Part shown: positions 23,601-33,709 of the stretch, one piece after another
Numbering within the stretch: position 1 is the first letter of the stretch
Layout: every line of letters starts with the position of its first letter
NCBI GenBank assembly: GCA_944548615.1
Contig: OX155972.1
Location: forward strand, 9,688,904-9,752,903
Length of the DNA stretch: 64,000 bases
Origin: Micropterix aruncella
Taxonomy: Eukaryota; Arthropoda; Insecta; Lepidoptera; Micropterigidae
Direction: 5' to 3'
The notes under the pieces: generated by a model
The model's input: the letters and a program-made list of their open reading frames with translations, nothing else
What the model was told of the DNA's origin: nothing
Databases searched by the model: none
Translations under genes and position numbers: made by a program

Positions 23601-25511
23601 CATAGCCGTGTTTGGAATTGTTAGAAAGGTCTTGTAATGAACTTTGACCACGATTAAGTTTCAAGGTCTGATGATGAAGCCGGAAAACAGGAACTGGCAT
23701 GGAATGGAATATCGTATCATAGTCGTGTTTGCACTTGTGAGAAAGGTCACGTAATGGACTTTGAAAACGATCAGTTTTCAAGGTTATAACAAACCTATTA
23801 TATAGTGACTTGTAAATATTGAGTGTAAATAGTATAAATATTGAAATAGGTGCCTATATAAAATGTATATAGACCTGTACATGGAGAGTGTAAATAGAAT
23901 AATATTGATAAATCTATATACGATGTATATTGACGTGTAAATAGGGTAGTAGGTTGTTTAAGATCCCACCCAAGCCAAGGTGAGAAACGTGCCGAGGACT
24001 GAATGGAATGAGGGTGGTTAATAATAACATGTCGCTAGCGTCACCTTAGGAAACCGGGCAAAACCCTGTTGTAAATAGCCTTGCCCCTCTACACGGACCT
24101 CTGGGGGGGTCGACCGTTGCATTGTCCACTACTCGTGGGAATAATATGGCAAAAACTACAAAAAAAGAAACAGCAACACAAAGAAAACGAAGACTACAAA
24201 AAAAAGGAAAAGCGCGAACAAAAAACCTTAAAACTCAGTGGAAACGAAAAATCTCTACAAAACCACCAATTAAAAACGTATATGAAACAATATAGATCTA
24301 AAGAGACACCAGAGCAACGAAAAAAACGTTTAGGAAGTTTAGTACAATACGAATCTTAAGTTTGCGCATCTCAATCACAAGAAGAGCGAGAGGCCCGTTT
24401 TCAGTACTTGCGTGAATATGACTCTCAAAAAAGAGCTTTTTCGGTTTTTACGTGCATTTATAAAAGCGTGTTTTTAGTGTTTTTGTTATTGTTACATTTT
24501 CACTATTGTCTAGTGTTATCAACAAAAAATGTTTGAATAAGTCTCAATAATATAACGTAGAAAATTATTCGCCACAAATAACGGATTCAAAGTAAAATTA
24601 CGTTTTTAGTAACACTTCATAACACTTTGAGGGCAGTGCTAAAAATTAAATTGTATATACACATAACACTTTACTGCTTAGCATTAAATTTAGTATAACG
24701 ACGATCGCAAGTGAAGACTTTTAACCGATATTTTTTTTCAGATATCACGGAACATATTGAGTGGTAGGAGATAATTAAATTGCCATTTCATTTCATTAAA
24801 TAAGATGAACGATTTTATACTGAGATGAAAATTTTCATTCATTCGTTTTTGTAATTTCTAGGTTCATCACCGGTAGATGCATCTCCGAACTATGAAATAA
24901 TTCTGATTGTCTTTGAAATGCAACTATTTCTATCGCTGATGTTCCGTTCCGGGTTCGTGATGATATATGCATCGTTGGTTGCTCACTGCCGCTGTCAGTT
25001 CACCGTTCTAAGCTGCAGAATCGAAAAATTGATTGAAGACATGTTAAATCCAGAAATGGCGCAAGATCGAGTCAAGGCAATACTCAAATCAACAGTCGAC
25101 AGTCACAGTATATTAATATCTATGATTTCTATACTAAAAGATATGTACCAGTTGATAATGGCTCTCAATATGTGTTTGGTGATGATTTATCTCGTTCGTT
25201 CTTTTCTCGTACGTAGTATTTATTCTATTGCGGTTTTAGCACCACCAATTATAGTACTTTTTATGTATTCTTACATAAGCGAGCTTCTGAATACAGAAGG
25301 AGAGAATTTCCATGAGTCGATTTATATAGCTCAATGGTATCGAGCTTCCCCCTCCAACCGCAAATACTTGTGTTTTATAATGCAAATGGCTTCTAAAAAG
25401 TCTTTTTTGTCAACTGCAAAAATGTCAGACCTATCCCTCAAGTCATTTCGGTCTACGATTAATTTTTGCTACTCAGCTTATGCTATCGTTAATTCTAAGC
25501 ATTATAAATAA
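11519..25511 (+). CDS. OR-B: odorant receptor, intact, four exons
   Basis: This is a 7tm_6 insect odorant receptor, a ligand-binding subunit expected to form odour-gated cation channels with Orco in olfactory neuron dendrites. The exons are 11519-11627, 18589-18781, 18861-19078 and 24862-25511; joined they give 1170 bp (389 residues and a stop) with all GT/AG junctions in phase 1, 2, 1. The start is chosen because exon 1 aligns with the other copies (GECSLQNQLWY, then an intron after WMTG). Hydrophobic segments lie at roughly residues 41-60, 78-98, 138-160, 185-212, 262-282 and 290-308, with a seventh near 370-386. The C-terminus (MSDLSLKSFRSTINFCYSAY) is the conserved family end. Introns 1 and 3 are 7.0 and 5.8 kb and full of transposons; intron 2 is only 79 bp. 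The reading frame has no lesion. Whether such long introns are spliced efficiently is unknown. Confidence 0.88.
12797..12912 (-). mobile_element. LINE 3' part, left piece of an element split by gypsy
   Basis: TTTCCAGCCATGGATGTCAC through GGTCAGCTAGTAGCCCAGTAC matches 59941-60045 of a second LINE copy. In that copy the sequence runs on directly into the part found here at 17642-18180. So 12797-12912 and 17642-18180 are one minus-strand LINE, interrupted by the LTR element. Confidence 0.7.
13071..14933 (-). mobile_element. ORF1-only LINE inserted in the gypsy LTR
   Basis: This block splits the left gypsy LTR and is flanked on both sides by TGTCTGATGAATC (13058-13070 and 14934-14946), a 13 bp target-site duplication of the kind made by LINEs. 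The minus strand has a GC-rich leader of about 130 bp, a single gag-like ORF (see next entry) and about 140 bp of 3' sequence, with no ORF2. The 3' end has no poly(A) but a short GTTGATTCGTTGATGA stretch. It is either a non-autonomous ORF1-only element or one with an internal deletion of ORF2. Confidence 0.75.
13211..14800 (-). pseudogene. LINE ORF1 (gag-like) with zinc knuckles, one amber stop
   Basis: The ORF starts at ATG 14800 (MQSAANFAEVAAAPH). After a proline-rich, basic N-terminal region comes an RNA-recognition-like domain (IAIRGLPGNTTQQEVIEGL) followed by CCHC knuckles: CHRCQKFRHSSHNCHRP, CVCCGEEHAAKNC and CGNCGQEHPANNRRC. This order is that of Jockey-type ORF1 proteins, which bind element RNA. 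At 13540-13538 the frame meets a single TAG after VEGMEI. It then stays open in the same frame for 108 further residues, including TQLLELIRACQIGTKEQNT, ending in LKFASR and TGA at 13213-13211. The protein would be about 529 residues if the TAG were a sense codon. Confidence 0.8.
17642..18180 (-). mobile_element. LINE RNase H / C-terminal part, right piece
   Basis: The minus strand reads LIWIAGHQGIPCNEEADRLA, the end of a LINE RNase H domain, then a C-terminal region with CRICGEEPED. A second copy at 59941-60530 shows the intact ending (HIVGRCPGLAAKRHSLLGRA); here a frameshift after EPED scrambles that segment. The truncation point is at a run of TAG units near 18175. It is non-functional. Confidence 0.78.
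19131..19793 (-). repeat. Repeat family 'X', near-complete copy c (663 bp)
   Basis: It runs from GACTACAACGGGCGAAGCC to GGGCCCATTAGCTCCC and is the longest uninterrupted copy of the family. Neither end is an obvious inverted repeat of the other, and no long open frame exists. It lies in OR-B intron 3 just 53 bp beyond exon 3. Confidence 0.65.
19794..22770. other. AT-rich part of OR-B intron 3; promoter-like block near 21060-21300
   Basis: Very A-rich sequence with no gene. Around 21060-21300 the composition changes: there is GATGGCGCCAATGC, then TATAAAAGGAAGCGGCC followed about 30 bp later by ATTAATCAGTCAAC, which resembles a TATA box with an arthropod initiator. A short hairpin GGAGGGCATGCC / GGCATGCGAAAGGCAT-like stretch lies at 21264-21290. 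It may be a solo LTR or 5' region of a retroelement, but the boundaries are not clear. A run of 22 T is at 22770-22791. Confidence 0.3.
23430..23785. repeat. About 119 bp minisatellite, three units
   Basis: Units begin GTCTGATGATG(A/G)AG(C/T)CGGAAGA and include ATCGTATCATAG and TTTGACCACGATTA; the starts are spaced about 119-120 bp apart (near 23428, 23546 and 23666). The minus strand stays open across all three units and would give 40-residue repeats (VFRLHHQT...NRGQ), so the frame is probably a by-product of a repeat whose length is close to a multiple of three. Confidence 0.7.
24080..24480 (+). mobile_element. Helitron Rep N-terminal remnant
   Basis: The frame encodes a lysine-rich region then YRSKETPEQRKKRLGSL, a stop, and in the same frame SQSQEEREARFQYLREYDSQ. 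Repeats of the type ETPEERQ.RL...REY.. are characteristic of the N-terminal part of Helitron Rep/helicase proteins. The rest of the protein is absent. It lies in OR-B intron 3. Confidence 0.55.
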
Positions 25512-25593
25512 AATGTATAAATAAATGTAGTCAATACAGCATTGATGATGAAATGAAAAAACGGAAATATTTTTTATGAGAATTTCCATTGTA

Positions 25594-27626
25594 GGTAGGG
25601 GAAGGAGGGGCTTGTTGTAACAATTTTTAGAAAAACTTATATATCTTCAGATCTATCGGTTAAATTACCACTAATTAAATATCAATTAATACTTTAACTC
25701 TTCTTCTTTTAAATCAAGTAAACAAAATACGAAAACTATAAGTAATTATTTCACAATAAATATTTATATAAAGAAAGCGGGATGCTACAATTTACCCCCA
25801 TGCTGGGGTTTGTTGTAACATCTATTGGGGCAAGTAGTAACAATAATAAAAAACGAAAATATGACACCTTTGACTATTTATTATTTGTTCGTTAGAAACA
25901 AAATAAACTTTTTCTATACTTAGCATGTAATCTTTATCAAATAAATAACTGAAATTTAGTTTTTAACTAATCTATTTAAAAGATTTGTTATTAACTATAT
26001 ATCTTATTTCGTAAGACAATACTTATAATCAACATGGCACTTTAAAATAACAGTAAATGAAATTATGTACCTCTAAATTAAATCTAGTAATTATCTCTTT
26101 CTTATACCTTACATCTTACAAAGTATCGTATACAATAATAAACTTTTGGATAAGTTTCTTTATGATTAAATTCAATCCTCATCTGAGTTACAATTGATAC
26201 AAACAAAAAAATGTGTCTCCTGTGACACATCCTTCATGTGCCCACATCTTGCAAACTATACATTCTACCCAATCGCATTTATTTGAATCTTTATAAGCTT
26301 TATTGCAAACTAGACAATACCACTCTTCAGTCTGAGATTCTAAATCTGAACAAAAAACCCTTTTTTTTTACTCTTTCCACTTCATTCTATTTTTCGTTGA
26401 TTTACCTTTGCCTTTTTCCCTTCTCCTTTCCTTTGCCCCTATCTTTATCATCTTTTTTTCTGTTTTTTCTTCATCTTGTCTTCATATTCCATTCGTAAAG
26501 CTTCCTTTTCAGGAGTATCCGTCAAAACAGTAGATTTTCTTTTGTGTATGCTTGTTGTGTTTTTTCCGCGGTGGCGCCTTTGGTAAAGGCGATGGCGAAA
26601 AAAAAAATTTGTACACTTGAGCAACTTGGAGTTGGTTCATTCGCAGTTTTGATGTAACAATTTCCGTGGTGCTAATATCCAATTCAAGGGCAGAATCTAA
26701 TAGTTCTGGGTTTTCGAGAAAACGTTAAATTTTCGAGACGAGACGTTAAATTTTCAGTTACATTTACAGCATTTTCGGGTTCTTCAGTAGGATCTGGACG
26801 ATCGGTGACATAAGATGGCGCAAAGTCACTGTCTTGGAAAATATCAGCATTCGAAGGCCATAAACCTGAAGCTTTAAATCCATTCGTAATATTAGCAGGG
26901 TTTAAGGCGAGCGGTAATGACTCCCTAACTATACCTGGGATATCATAAATAGTCATCGTCTTCCCTGGATTATGGCATCCATATTTCTTTCTCTTAATGT
27001 ATCTGTAAAGAGATACGTGACATAGGCCGAAATTCTGACTCGTTTTCCGAATACTACAGTTGTTTTCTAAAACTTCAGCTGCAGCTAACTCATACACCTC
27101 TTGGCTTTGTGTTGCCCACTCTGACTTTCTCTTATACTCTCTCATTCTGGAAGAAAAAAAAATGAAATTACAAGGTTGCTAAGAAACCGTTATTGATAAG
27201 TCGGGGGCAAGTTGAAACATGTTACAACTTGCCCCAATATTTTGTTACAACTAACCCCAGAGTATAATTCTGAACATTTATAAAGGTAACTATTTAATCA
27301 AGTTAGTCATGTTTAAAACTGTTACACAACAACAGAGATAGATAAATGTTAAAATAAATAAAACACAGAATCTTTCAAATTAGTCAATACTAATAACGCC
27401 AATCAAATTTTACGAGAGTATAATTTTACATTACCTGGTAGAAATGAAGCACGTACTTGAGTCCGCTCACTGCGCCGTCTGGCGGGACTCTGGCTATGAC
27501 GACATTATGAGGCGCGATATAAAGGTAAGATTGAGTCAAAGAAATACGTTAACAAAGTTTAAGTTCCTGGTGAAAAATCACTGTTACTACTTACCCCTGT
27601 TACAACAAGCCCCTCGCTCCCCTACC
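25594..27626 (-). mobile_element. pogo/Tigger-type DNA transposon, internally deleted
   Basis: Terminal inverted repeats of about 29 bp (outermost GGTAGGGGAAGGAGGGGCTT on the left, with GGTAGGGGAGCGAGGGGCTT on the right, both continuing TGTTGTAACA) are flanked by the dinucleotide TA on each side (25592-25593 and 27627-27628), as expected for the pogo/mariner superfamily. Inner copies of TTGTTGTAACA and GTTACAACTTGCCCC reinforce the ends. The minus strand encodes remnants of the transposase. It is 2033 bp long and lies just 3' of OR-B (83 bp from its stop codon). Confidence 0.85.
26180..27145 (-). pseudogene. pogo-like transposase: HTH fused to C-terminal tail, DDE core deleted
   Basis: The N-terminus (MREYKRKSEWATQSQEVYEL, then AAAEVLENNCSIRKTSQNFG and VSLYRYIKRKK) is a psq/CENP-B type helix-turn-helix that binds transposon ends. 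It joins straight to the stretch normally found after the DDE domain (TIYDIPGIVRESLPLALNPA, then GFKASGLWPSNADIF and FAPSYVTDRPDP). The roughly 250 residues with the catalytic acids are missing. Further on, with frame damage, a lysine-rich linker and a PHD-like zinc finger (WYCLVCNKAY, then CIVCKMWAHEGC) continue to about 26180. It cannot catalyse transposition but may still bind its ends. Confidence 0.75.
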
Positions 27627-27644
27627 TATATTCAAGCACTTCTT

Positions 27645-28925
27645 TAAGGGAATGATTGTTTCTGACAGTCGCTTGTTTCTGACACCGTCTTTCATCTGGC
27701 GACGGTAAAAGTTGAATATATTGTATATGTTACCGCTCCGAAGCGGGACGATCGGAATAGTTCGGGAAATTTCGGTTACACTCGCAATGCAAAACGGACG
27801 GTACCGCGGCAAGTGTCGTCGGACAGTATTGGACACGACAACGTAACGTGAGTGCGCGCGTCCGCCGTTCGTGCCAAAGTGCTCGCGCGTCCGCTTCAGA
27901 ACAATTATTGGAGTGCGTCTATCATCACATCAGCTCAAGAATATACCTTCAGATCAACCTCCAGTCTCATCATCGCACACATACACGGTTAGCGTTCACC
28001 TATACAATCTCTGTTCCACTCCCATCTTTACGTTGATGACGTCACTTTCCGGCGGAATCCATATGTATTGTAAAGATTGAATATATTGTAAGGATGAAAG
28101 GCCTCAATACTCATCTCCTCGGAATCTTCTGATATTCAAGTTGGCAGTCGATTGTTTCTGACACCGTCTTTGATCTGGACACGTTAAAAGTTGAATATAT
28201 TGTATATATTGTAAAGATTGTAAGGATGAAAGGCCTTAATACTCATCTTCTCTGAATCTTCTGATATTCAAGTAGGTTCATCCTTTTAGGGGATTATTGT
28301 TTCTGGCAGTCGATTGTTTCTGACACCGTCGTGTCATCTGGCGACGTTAAAAGTTGAATATATTGTACATTTTGTAAGGATTGAATATTTGTAAGGATGA
28401 AAGGCCTTAACTTATCTCCTCTGAATGTTCTGATATTCAAGTACATCCTTTAAGGGGATGCTTTTTTCTGGCAGTCGGTTGTTTCTGACACCGTCTTTCA
28501 TCTGGCGATGTTAAAAGTTGAATATATTGTATATATTGTAAAGATTGAATATATTGTAAGGATGAAAGGCCTTAATACTCCTCTCCTCTGAATTTTCTGA
28601 TATTTAAGTACAACTTTTAAGGGAATGATTGTTTTTGGCATTTGATTGTTTCTGACACCGCCTTTCAACTAGCGACTTTAAAAATTATCTTTTTGAGATT
28701 TGATGGATTGTATATATTGTGAGAATGAAAGGCTTCAATACTCCTCTTCTCTGAATGTTCCTATTTTAAAGTACATCCTTTAAGGGAATGATTGTTTCTG
28801 GCAGTTGATTGTTTTTGACACCGTCTTTGATCTGGAGAAGTTAAAAATTATTTTTTTGAGATTTAATGGATTGTATATATTGTAAGAATGAAAGGCCTCA
28901 ATACTTTTCTTCTCTCAATATTCTG
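27645..28925 (+). repeat. Satellite-like array, about 165 bp unit, six units
   Basis: Repeated marks are GATTGTTTCTGACACCGTC, GTTAAAAGTTGAATATATTG, GTAAGGATGAAAGGCCTTAA and CTTCTGATATTCAAGTA. Starts of the GACACCGTC mark are near 27680, 28158, 28321, 28486, 28654 and 28818. Most are 163-168 bp apart; the first gap is longer because about 330 bp of GC-rich sequence is inserted at 27735-28068. Units diverge towards the right end. Confidence 0.75.
27735..28068. other. GC-rich insertion in the satellite array
   Basis: The segment from CGCTCCGAAGCGGGACGATC to CGGCGGAATCCATATG has no counterpart in the other units and is much richer in CpG. It resembles a 5' leader of a retroelement (GTGAGTGCGCGCGTCCGCCG). 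The origin is not identified. Confidence 0.4.
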
Positions 28926-28929
28926 AATC

Positions 28930-30235
28930 GAATAGAAGCAGTTGCTCAGGCGGCAGCAGGCGGTACAAGTCTAGGTTAAATTCAGAGTTTTCTTTAACAG
29001 CGCATGTGCCTTTTTTAATCGTCGTAAAATTGCAACTTCCCAGGAGCTGCGATGAGAAGAGGGCTGCGTACAAGTGCATTGACCTGTTCGTAGTTTTGGT
29101 TATTAACTGCATACAAGCATTTCGCTTATTCAAATTTGTCATTGCTTGAATTAATGCCACATACGCCCGCTTCCAGAAATTACACTATTTCGTCAAATTC
29201 TTCTAAACTTTTTCCACCTGACAAATTCATTGTCACCTAATATATTCAAATCGAAATATCTTTAATGTGGAAAAAAATGTAAACAGAAATGTACGTTTTT
29301 TGTCATCATCTGAGTTAATATTGTTTAAGTATATAATACGATTAGTATAAATTATGTGGTGCGACTCATTAGAAACCTTTATTATTGATTTTTAGAACTA
29401 TTTAAAACTTAAACGACTACCTACTAAAACATTATAAAAATACATTCCGAAATATTTATAATGGTTAGTACTTGACAATATACATACTAACACATTATAT
29501 CAAGTCCTTAAGAACTGATTTCGTTCATTGCATTTTATAATGCAATTATGTAATATTATGAATTCAAGGTATTGCTTGCTAATTTATTCTAAATAACTAT
29601 GTATAAGGTTTCAAAAATAACAAACTTGATTTGATTAGATTTGGTATATCGCAGTGTGTAGTTTTTATTTTTACTATTGTTTCGTTGGCCTTGAGCGCCA
29701 TTACTATTCGAATAAACTGCACCGCACTATAATGTACACATGTAATGATAAATTTTGTGGTAATTATAATATTGCATACTTACGTTAGAGCCATAGCTTA
29801 AATTTACCAGATCAAAACCTCGTGTAGTAGTTGAGAATTAGAGAATAAACTTCCCTAACAACATGTGACTTTATAATTCGGAAAAATCGCCAAATCCGCT
29901 CAAGGGCTCGTGTGGGGTTACCATGGCGATAACAAGTATCTTGACAATATAAGAATCAATAAAATGTGGTTTTGCCTCCTTGTCCTCATTATTAGTAATA
30001 TCAGGAGAGCTCATCTAAGAAATGATAGTATATGTTGGCGGGGATAAATATAAAAGCAACATTTCGCACAAGCATCTTGAAATCTTTGCAGCCTTCGTTC
30101 AGTCTTCTAATACAAATACAGTAGGCATCATTTAAGATAAACGCAATCAGAACTTTAATGACTAAGACCCGGTCTTTGACACTAATGTAAACCCAGATTC
30201 TATATAAATCTTTGAACATTGCAAAACCCCCTGCG
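28930..30235. other. Unresolved; open frame on minus strand 30219-30001
   Basis: A hydrophobic minus-strand frame at 30219-30001 (RIWVYISVKDRVLVIKVLIA, then AFILNDAYCICIRRLNEG) could be a membrane-protein exon, perhaps chemoreceptor-like, but I do not recognise it and see no matching exons. Another short minus frame at 29160-28915 is also unassigned. There is no other structure. Confidence 0.25.
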
Positions 30236-30239
30236 AATC

Positions 30240-31010
30240 TTTTGCTGTATTTATTTTTTAATACAATTGGAAGTGTATTTATTAAAAACGACTGTAGATG
30301 TTATATAGATGCCAGTGAGGTTATTTTGAATAAGCTGGAGCATCTGCAAAATATTTTCCTCAGGTATGTTTTTAATTTGCGAAAGTTTGACCACGTTAGC
30401 TGCTTTCGTGAGAAATTTCATTGCCTTCCTATTCGCGATCGAAGAAATTCGCATACGTTGTCGCTACTCTACAACATACTCAATAACCCCACTTCAACCT
30501 CCTATCTCAAGGAGAATTTCAACCCTTTGGAAGGCCACGGTCTTCCACTTCGATCAAGCCGGGATAACACACTCGCCATTCCGATACATCATTCATCTGT
30601 TTACACGCATTATTTTACAGTCCATTCTGCTCGTTTATGGAATCTGCTCCCTCACTCTATCAGGCATGCACATTCGTTGCATACTTTCAAAAAGTTGTTA
30701 AAGAAACATTTATTTTTACACAACCACTAACCAAATACCTCACCTTGTCCTCTTCTTTATCCTTTCCTGGGCAACCTTAGCATAAGTTACTGACATATAC
30801 TTGTGTAAGTTTATTTTAAATTTAACTTTACTACTTTGTGTATTGTACTGTGAAAATTAGGAATTATTTTATCAAATGGTTTACTGTAAGATATCGCTAT
30901 AGCGATAAGTCCGCCATTTGTGCATGAATTGTCTTTTTTATACAACCAGTGTAATATTCATTAAGCTATGTTTTGATAGCACAATAAAGTTATTCTATTC
31001 TATTCTATAC
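30240..31010 (+). mobile_element. 5'-truncated CR1/Jockey-like LINE
   Basis: The frame at about 30240-30730 reads as the C-terminal part of a LINE reverse transcriptase: KLEHLQNIFLRYVFNLRKFD, LPIRDRRNSHTLSLLYNIL, and HSARLWNLLPHSIR. The 3' region ends in AATAAAGTTATTCTATTCT, a tandem tail. A tiny copy of the same 3' end lies at 2560-2735. The frame is open but far too short for function. Confidence 0.75.
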
Positions 31011-31384
31011 CGTAAGGGTGTAGTAACTATTTCATCTACCTTGATTTTTAATAATAATTCTACATATTCTTTTATAAAGTAAACTACATATTTTAATTAT
31101 AAAGAAATAATTAATAGATATGTAATATTTTTCACATTGAATTGCGAGAAAAGTAGATTTGTTCTTTGGATAACACAACTTAAATTTGAAACTGCAGCCA
31201 GTGGCTACTTCCACTATCTAATATATGCAGGTTCGCAGATCGCCGATTTTCTCGCTGAACCTCTTTAACAGCTTCAATGTGTTATTTAAATCGAGTTGCT
31301 ATGAGCGGTTCCTTTTGTCCAACGTAGGCTAAACCACAGCTGCATTCAACTTTATGCACACCCAGGGTTTTCAGTGGTATTAGC

Positions 31385-31450
31385 CTCTACAAAACGTCGG
31401 GTGCTACAAAATTCACGGTGTAAATTCGTTTTTTATCCTATTTATAAGTA
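31385..31450 (+). repeat. Dispersed GC-rich repeat, copy 3 (right half)
   Basis: AAAACGTCGGGTGCTACAAA, then ATTCACGGTGTAAATTCG matches the right half of copies 1 and 2. Confidence 0.45.
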
Positions 31451-31663
31451 CTTTTATAGGTGGTATAATAATTATTTCTTGAGGATTAACTACATATAAG
31501 AGCGGAAACAAGTCGCGTAATCATGTGTCTGGCTCTACTCACTCGAAATAGTGACATTTATTTTCATAATAATTTTATAAAGAAGGGTATTTTCCAAATA
31601 TTTAATTATTAATAAGATACCTTTTAAATACGCTTGCTGATATGTCGGAATTTGAAACAAATA

Positions 31664-31756
31664 GAGCTGTCAACTACAACGGGCGAACCCGTCACCTCAG
31701 GAAGTTTTAAAGATTGGTCGTTCTATCTCCCGTGAAGTGGACGCAGAAGACTTGGA
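31664..31756 (-). repeat. Repeat family 'X', copy d, left piece
   Basis: It starts GTCAACTACAACGGGCGAAC and stops at CTTGGACAAAG, where a LINE begins. The remaining part resumes at 33496, so the LINE was inserted into an existing copy of X. The CAAAG on both sides may be the target-site duplication. Confidence 0.65.
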
Positions 31757-33495
31757 CAAAGAACGCAGAAGACCCTCTGCAGTCGGGTTTCCGCTCTAGC
31801 CACAGTACCACAACCGCTCTCACTAAAATTACTGAGGACTTCCATGTTGCTATGGATCGCCGTCAGCTGACGGTCTTAATCCTCCTCGACTTCAGCAGTG
31901 CCTTCAACTCGGTAGATTTTGACCTTCTCTTAGCCTGCTTGCACAGTTTAAACCTATCTCCTTCAGTCACTGCTTGGTTTCATTCCTACTTACACGGACG
32001 CGAACAACGGGTATCGGTCAAAAACTTGCTCTCGAGTTGGTTGAAAATTATCGCCGGTGAGCCCCAAGGTGGAATTTTATCACCTCTCCTATTCTGCTTG
32101 TTTACTATCTCCATCTCTGAAAATTTGTCATGTAAATACCACCTATATGCCGACGACCTTCAGCTCTATGCTAGTTTCGCTCCCATGGATGCGGCTAGTG
32201 CTATATCCGCATTAAACTCCGATTTAAACTCGATAGCGGTATGGTCTCGTAACCATGGCCTGCTTCTTAATCCGTCAAAAACCCAAGCAATCGTCATCGG
32301 AAGTCGCTCACTCATTGCCAAGTATAAAAATAATCTCCCCCCTATCAATATCGACAACGTCGTTGTCCCTTACAGCAGTTCTGTGAAAGACCTTGGCCTG
32401 CTTATGGATGCGGCTAGTGCTATATCCGCATTAAACTCCGATTTAAACTCGATAGCGGTATGGTCTCGTAACCATGGCCTGCTTCTTAATCCGTCAAAAA
32501 CCCAAGCAATCGTCATCGGAAGTCGCTCACTCATTGCCAAGTATAAAAATAATCTCCCCCCTATCAATATCGACAACGTCGTTGTCCCTTACAGCAGTTC
32601 TGTGAAAGACCTTGGCCTGCTTATTGATGAAAACTTATCTTGGCATCCTCAAGTAAGTGAGGTCAGTCGTAAAGTCTTTGCAAGTCTCCATTCTTTTAAA
32701 CGGGTTTAGAATCTCTTACCTCTTTGTATTAAACGCCAAATGGCACAATCTTTTCTTTTACCGCTAATTAATTACGCTGATGTGGCCTACCTAGATGCGA
32801 ATGAAGAACTACTCGATAAGCTAGATAGGATTCAAAACGCGTGTATTCGCTTTGTTTATTCCCTGAAGAAGTTTGATCACATATCAAACTTTCGCAGGCA
32901 AATAGAGTGGCTACCCATTAGACGATGTCGGGAATTTCACATACTCGCCCTACTCTTCCGCGTACTACAGTCAAACTGTCCTACTTATTTGTATAATCTC
33001 TTCTCTCCGCTATCATCCCATGGTCTCCCATTGCGCTCTCAGGAAAATCTATTACTGGCTATACCTCAGCATTCATCAACTTTCATGTCTAGGTCTTTCG
33101 CAGTGCAATCGGCCCGTCTCTGGAATTCCGTGCATCTACCGATAAGACAACTTGAAAACCTGAGCGGGTTTAAAAATTCTTTAAAGAGACATTTACTCAA
33201 CTTATGAATTCCCCCCTCCCCTCCCGTCTCCTTTGCTTGTCATTATATTTCACTCCTCCCTTCAATATCGAGTTGGCATACGTTACTAAACACTGAATTA
33301 TATTTTATACTATGATGACTTTTTTGTAAGTGTATTTATTTATTACTTGTAAATTAATTTGCCCACATAAACCTTCAGTCACAATAACCCTGGTGGTATG
33401 GTCGGTAGATATTACCACTTGGCAATAGGCCCACCACATTGTATTCTTTTGTGTGTGCAATAAAGCTTTTCAAACAATCAAACAAACAAACAAAG
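31757..33495 (+). mobile_element. CR1-like LINE with intact RT motifs, one stop, internal duplication
   Basis: A 5'-truncated LINE. The frame reads DPLQSGFRSSHSTTTALTKI, VLILLDFSSAFNSVDFDLL (RT motif with the first Asp), GEPQGGILSPLLF and the catalytic YADDLQLY. It stays in one frame to 33207 except for a TAG at 32707-32709, and ends with LPIRRCREFHILALLFRVL and SARLWNSV. A 219 bp segment is exactly duplicated in tandem (32185-32403 and 32404-32622), repeating 73 residues within the RT thumb. The 3' tail is AATAAAGCTTTTCAAACAAT followed by CAAA repeats. It is probably recent, but non-functional. Confidence 0.85.
32185..32622 (+). repeat. Exact 219 bp tandem duplication
   Basis: Both units start ATGGATGCGGCTAGTGC and end CTTGGCCTGCTT; I saw no differences between them. 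The length is a multiple of three, so the LINE frame is kept. Confidence 0.9.
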
Positions 33496-33702
33496 CAGTC
33501 AACCATCAAGTTCCGCTACATGCCCGTAAGAGGCCAACGCCTTATCCGCGAGATAACCAGGTATGTTACCCAGCGGGCTTACACTCACGCTCTTATTTCC
33601 AATTGCGACCAAATCACTTCGGTCTCTCGACTGGTTACGAGATCGAGGTCGCTTGCGCGGTCCTCTCCCTTACGAAGCGGTGAAACCCGTTGTAGTTGAC
33701 AG
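33496..33702 (-). repeat. Repeat family 'X', copy d, right piece, with inverted terminus
   Basis: Continues family X after the LINE (CATGCCCGTAAGAGGCCAAC to TACGAAGCGGTGAAAC) and then switches abruptly to CCCGTTGTAGTTGACAG. That is the exact inverse of the left terminus at 31668 (CTGTCAACTACAACGGG). This copy therefore has perfect 17 bp terminal inverted repeats. Confidence 0.65.
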
Positions 33703-33709
33703 TTCTAGT

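Noticed and set aside
27645..28925. CRISPR-like array
   Set aside because: Units are long (about 165 bp), divergent and without short spacers; this is a eukaryotic satellite.
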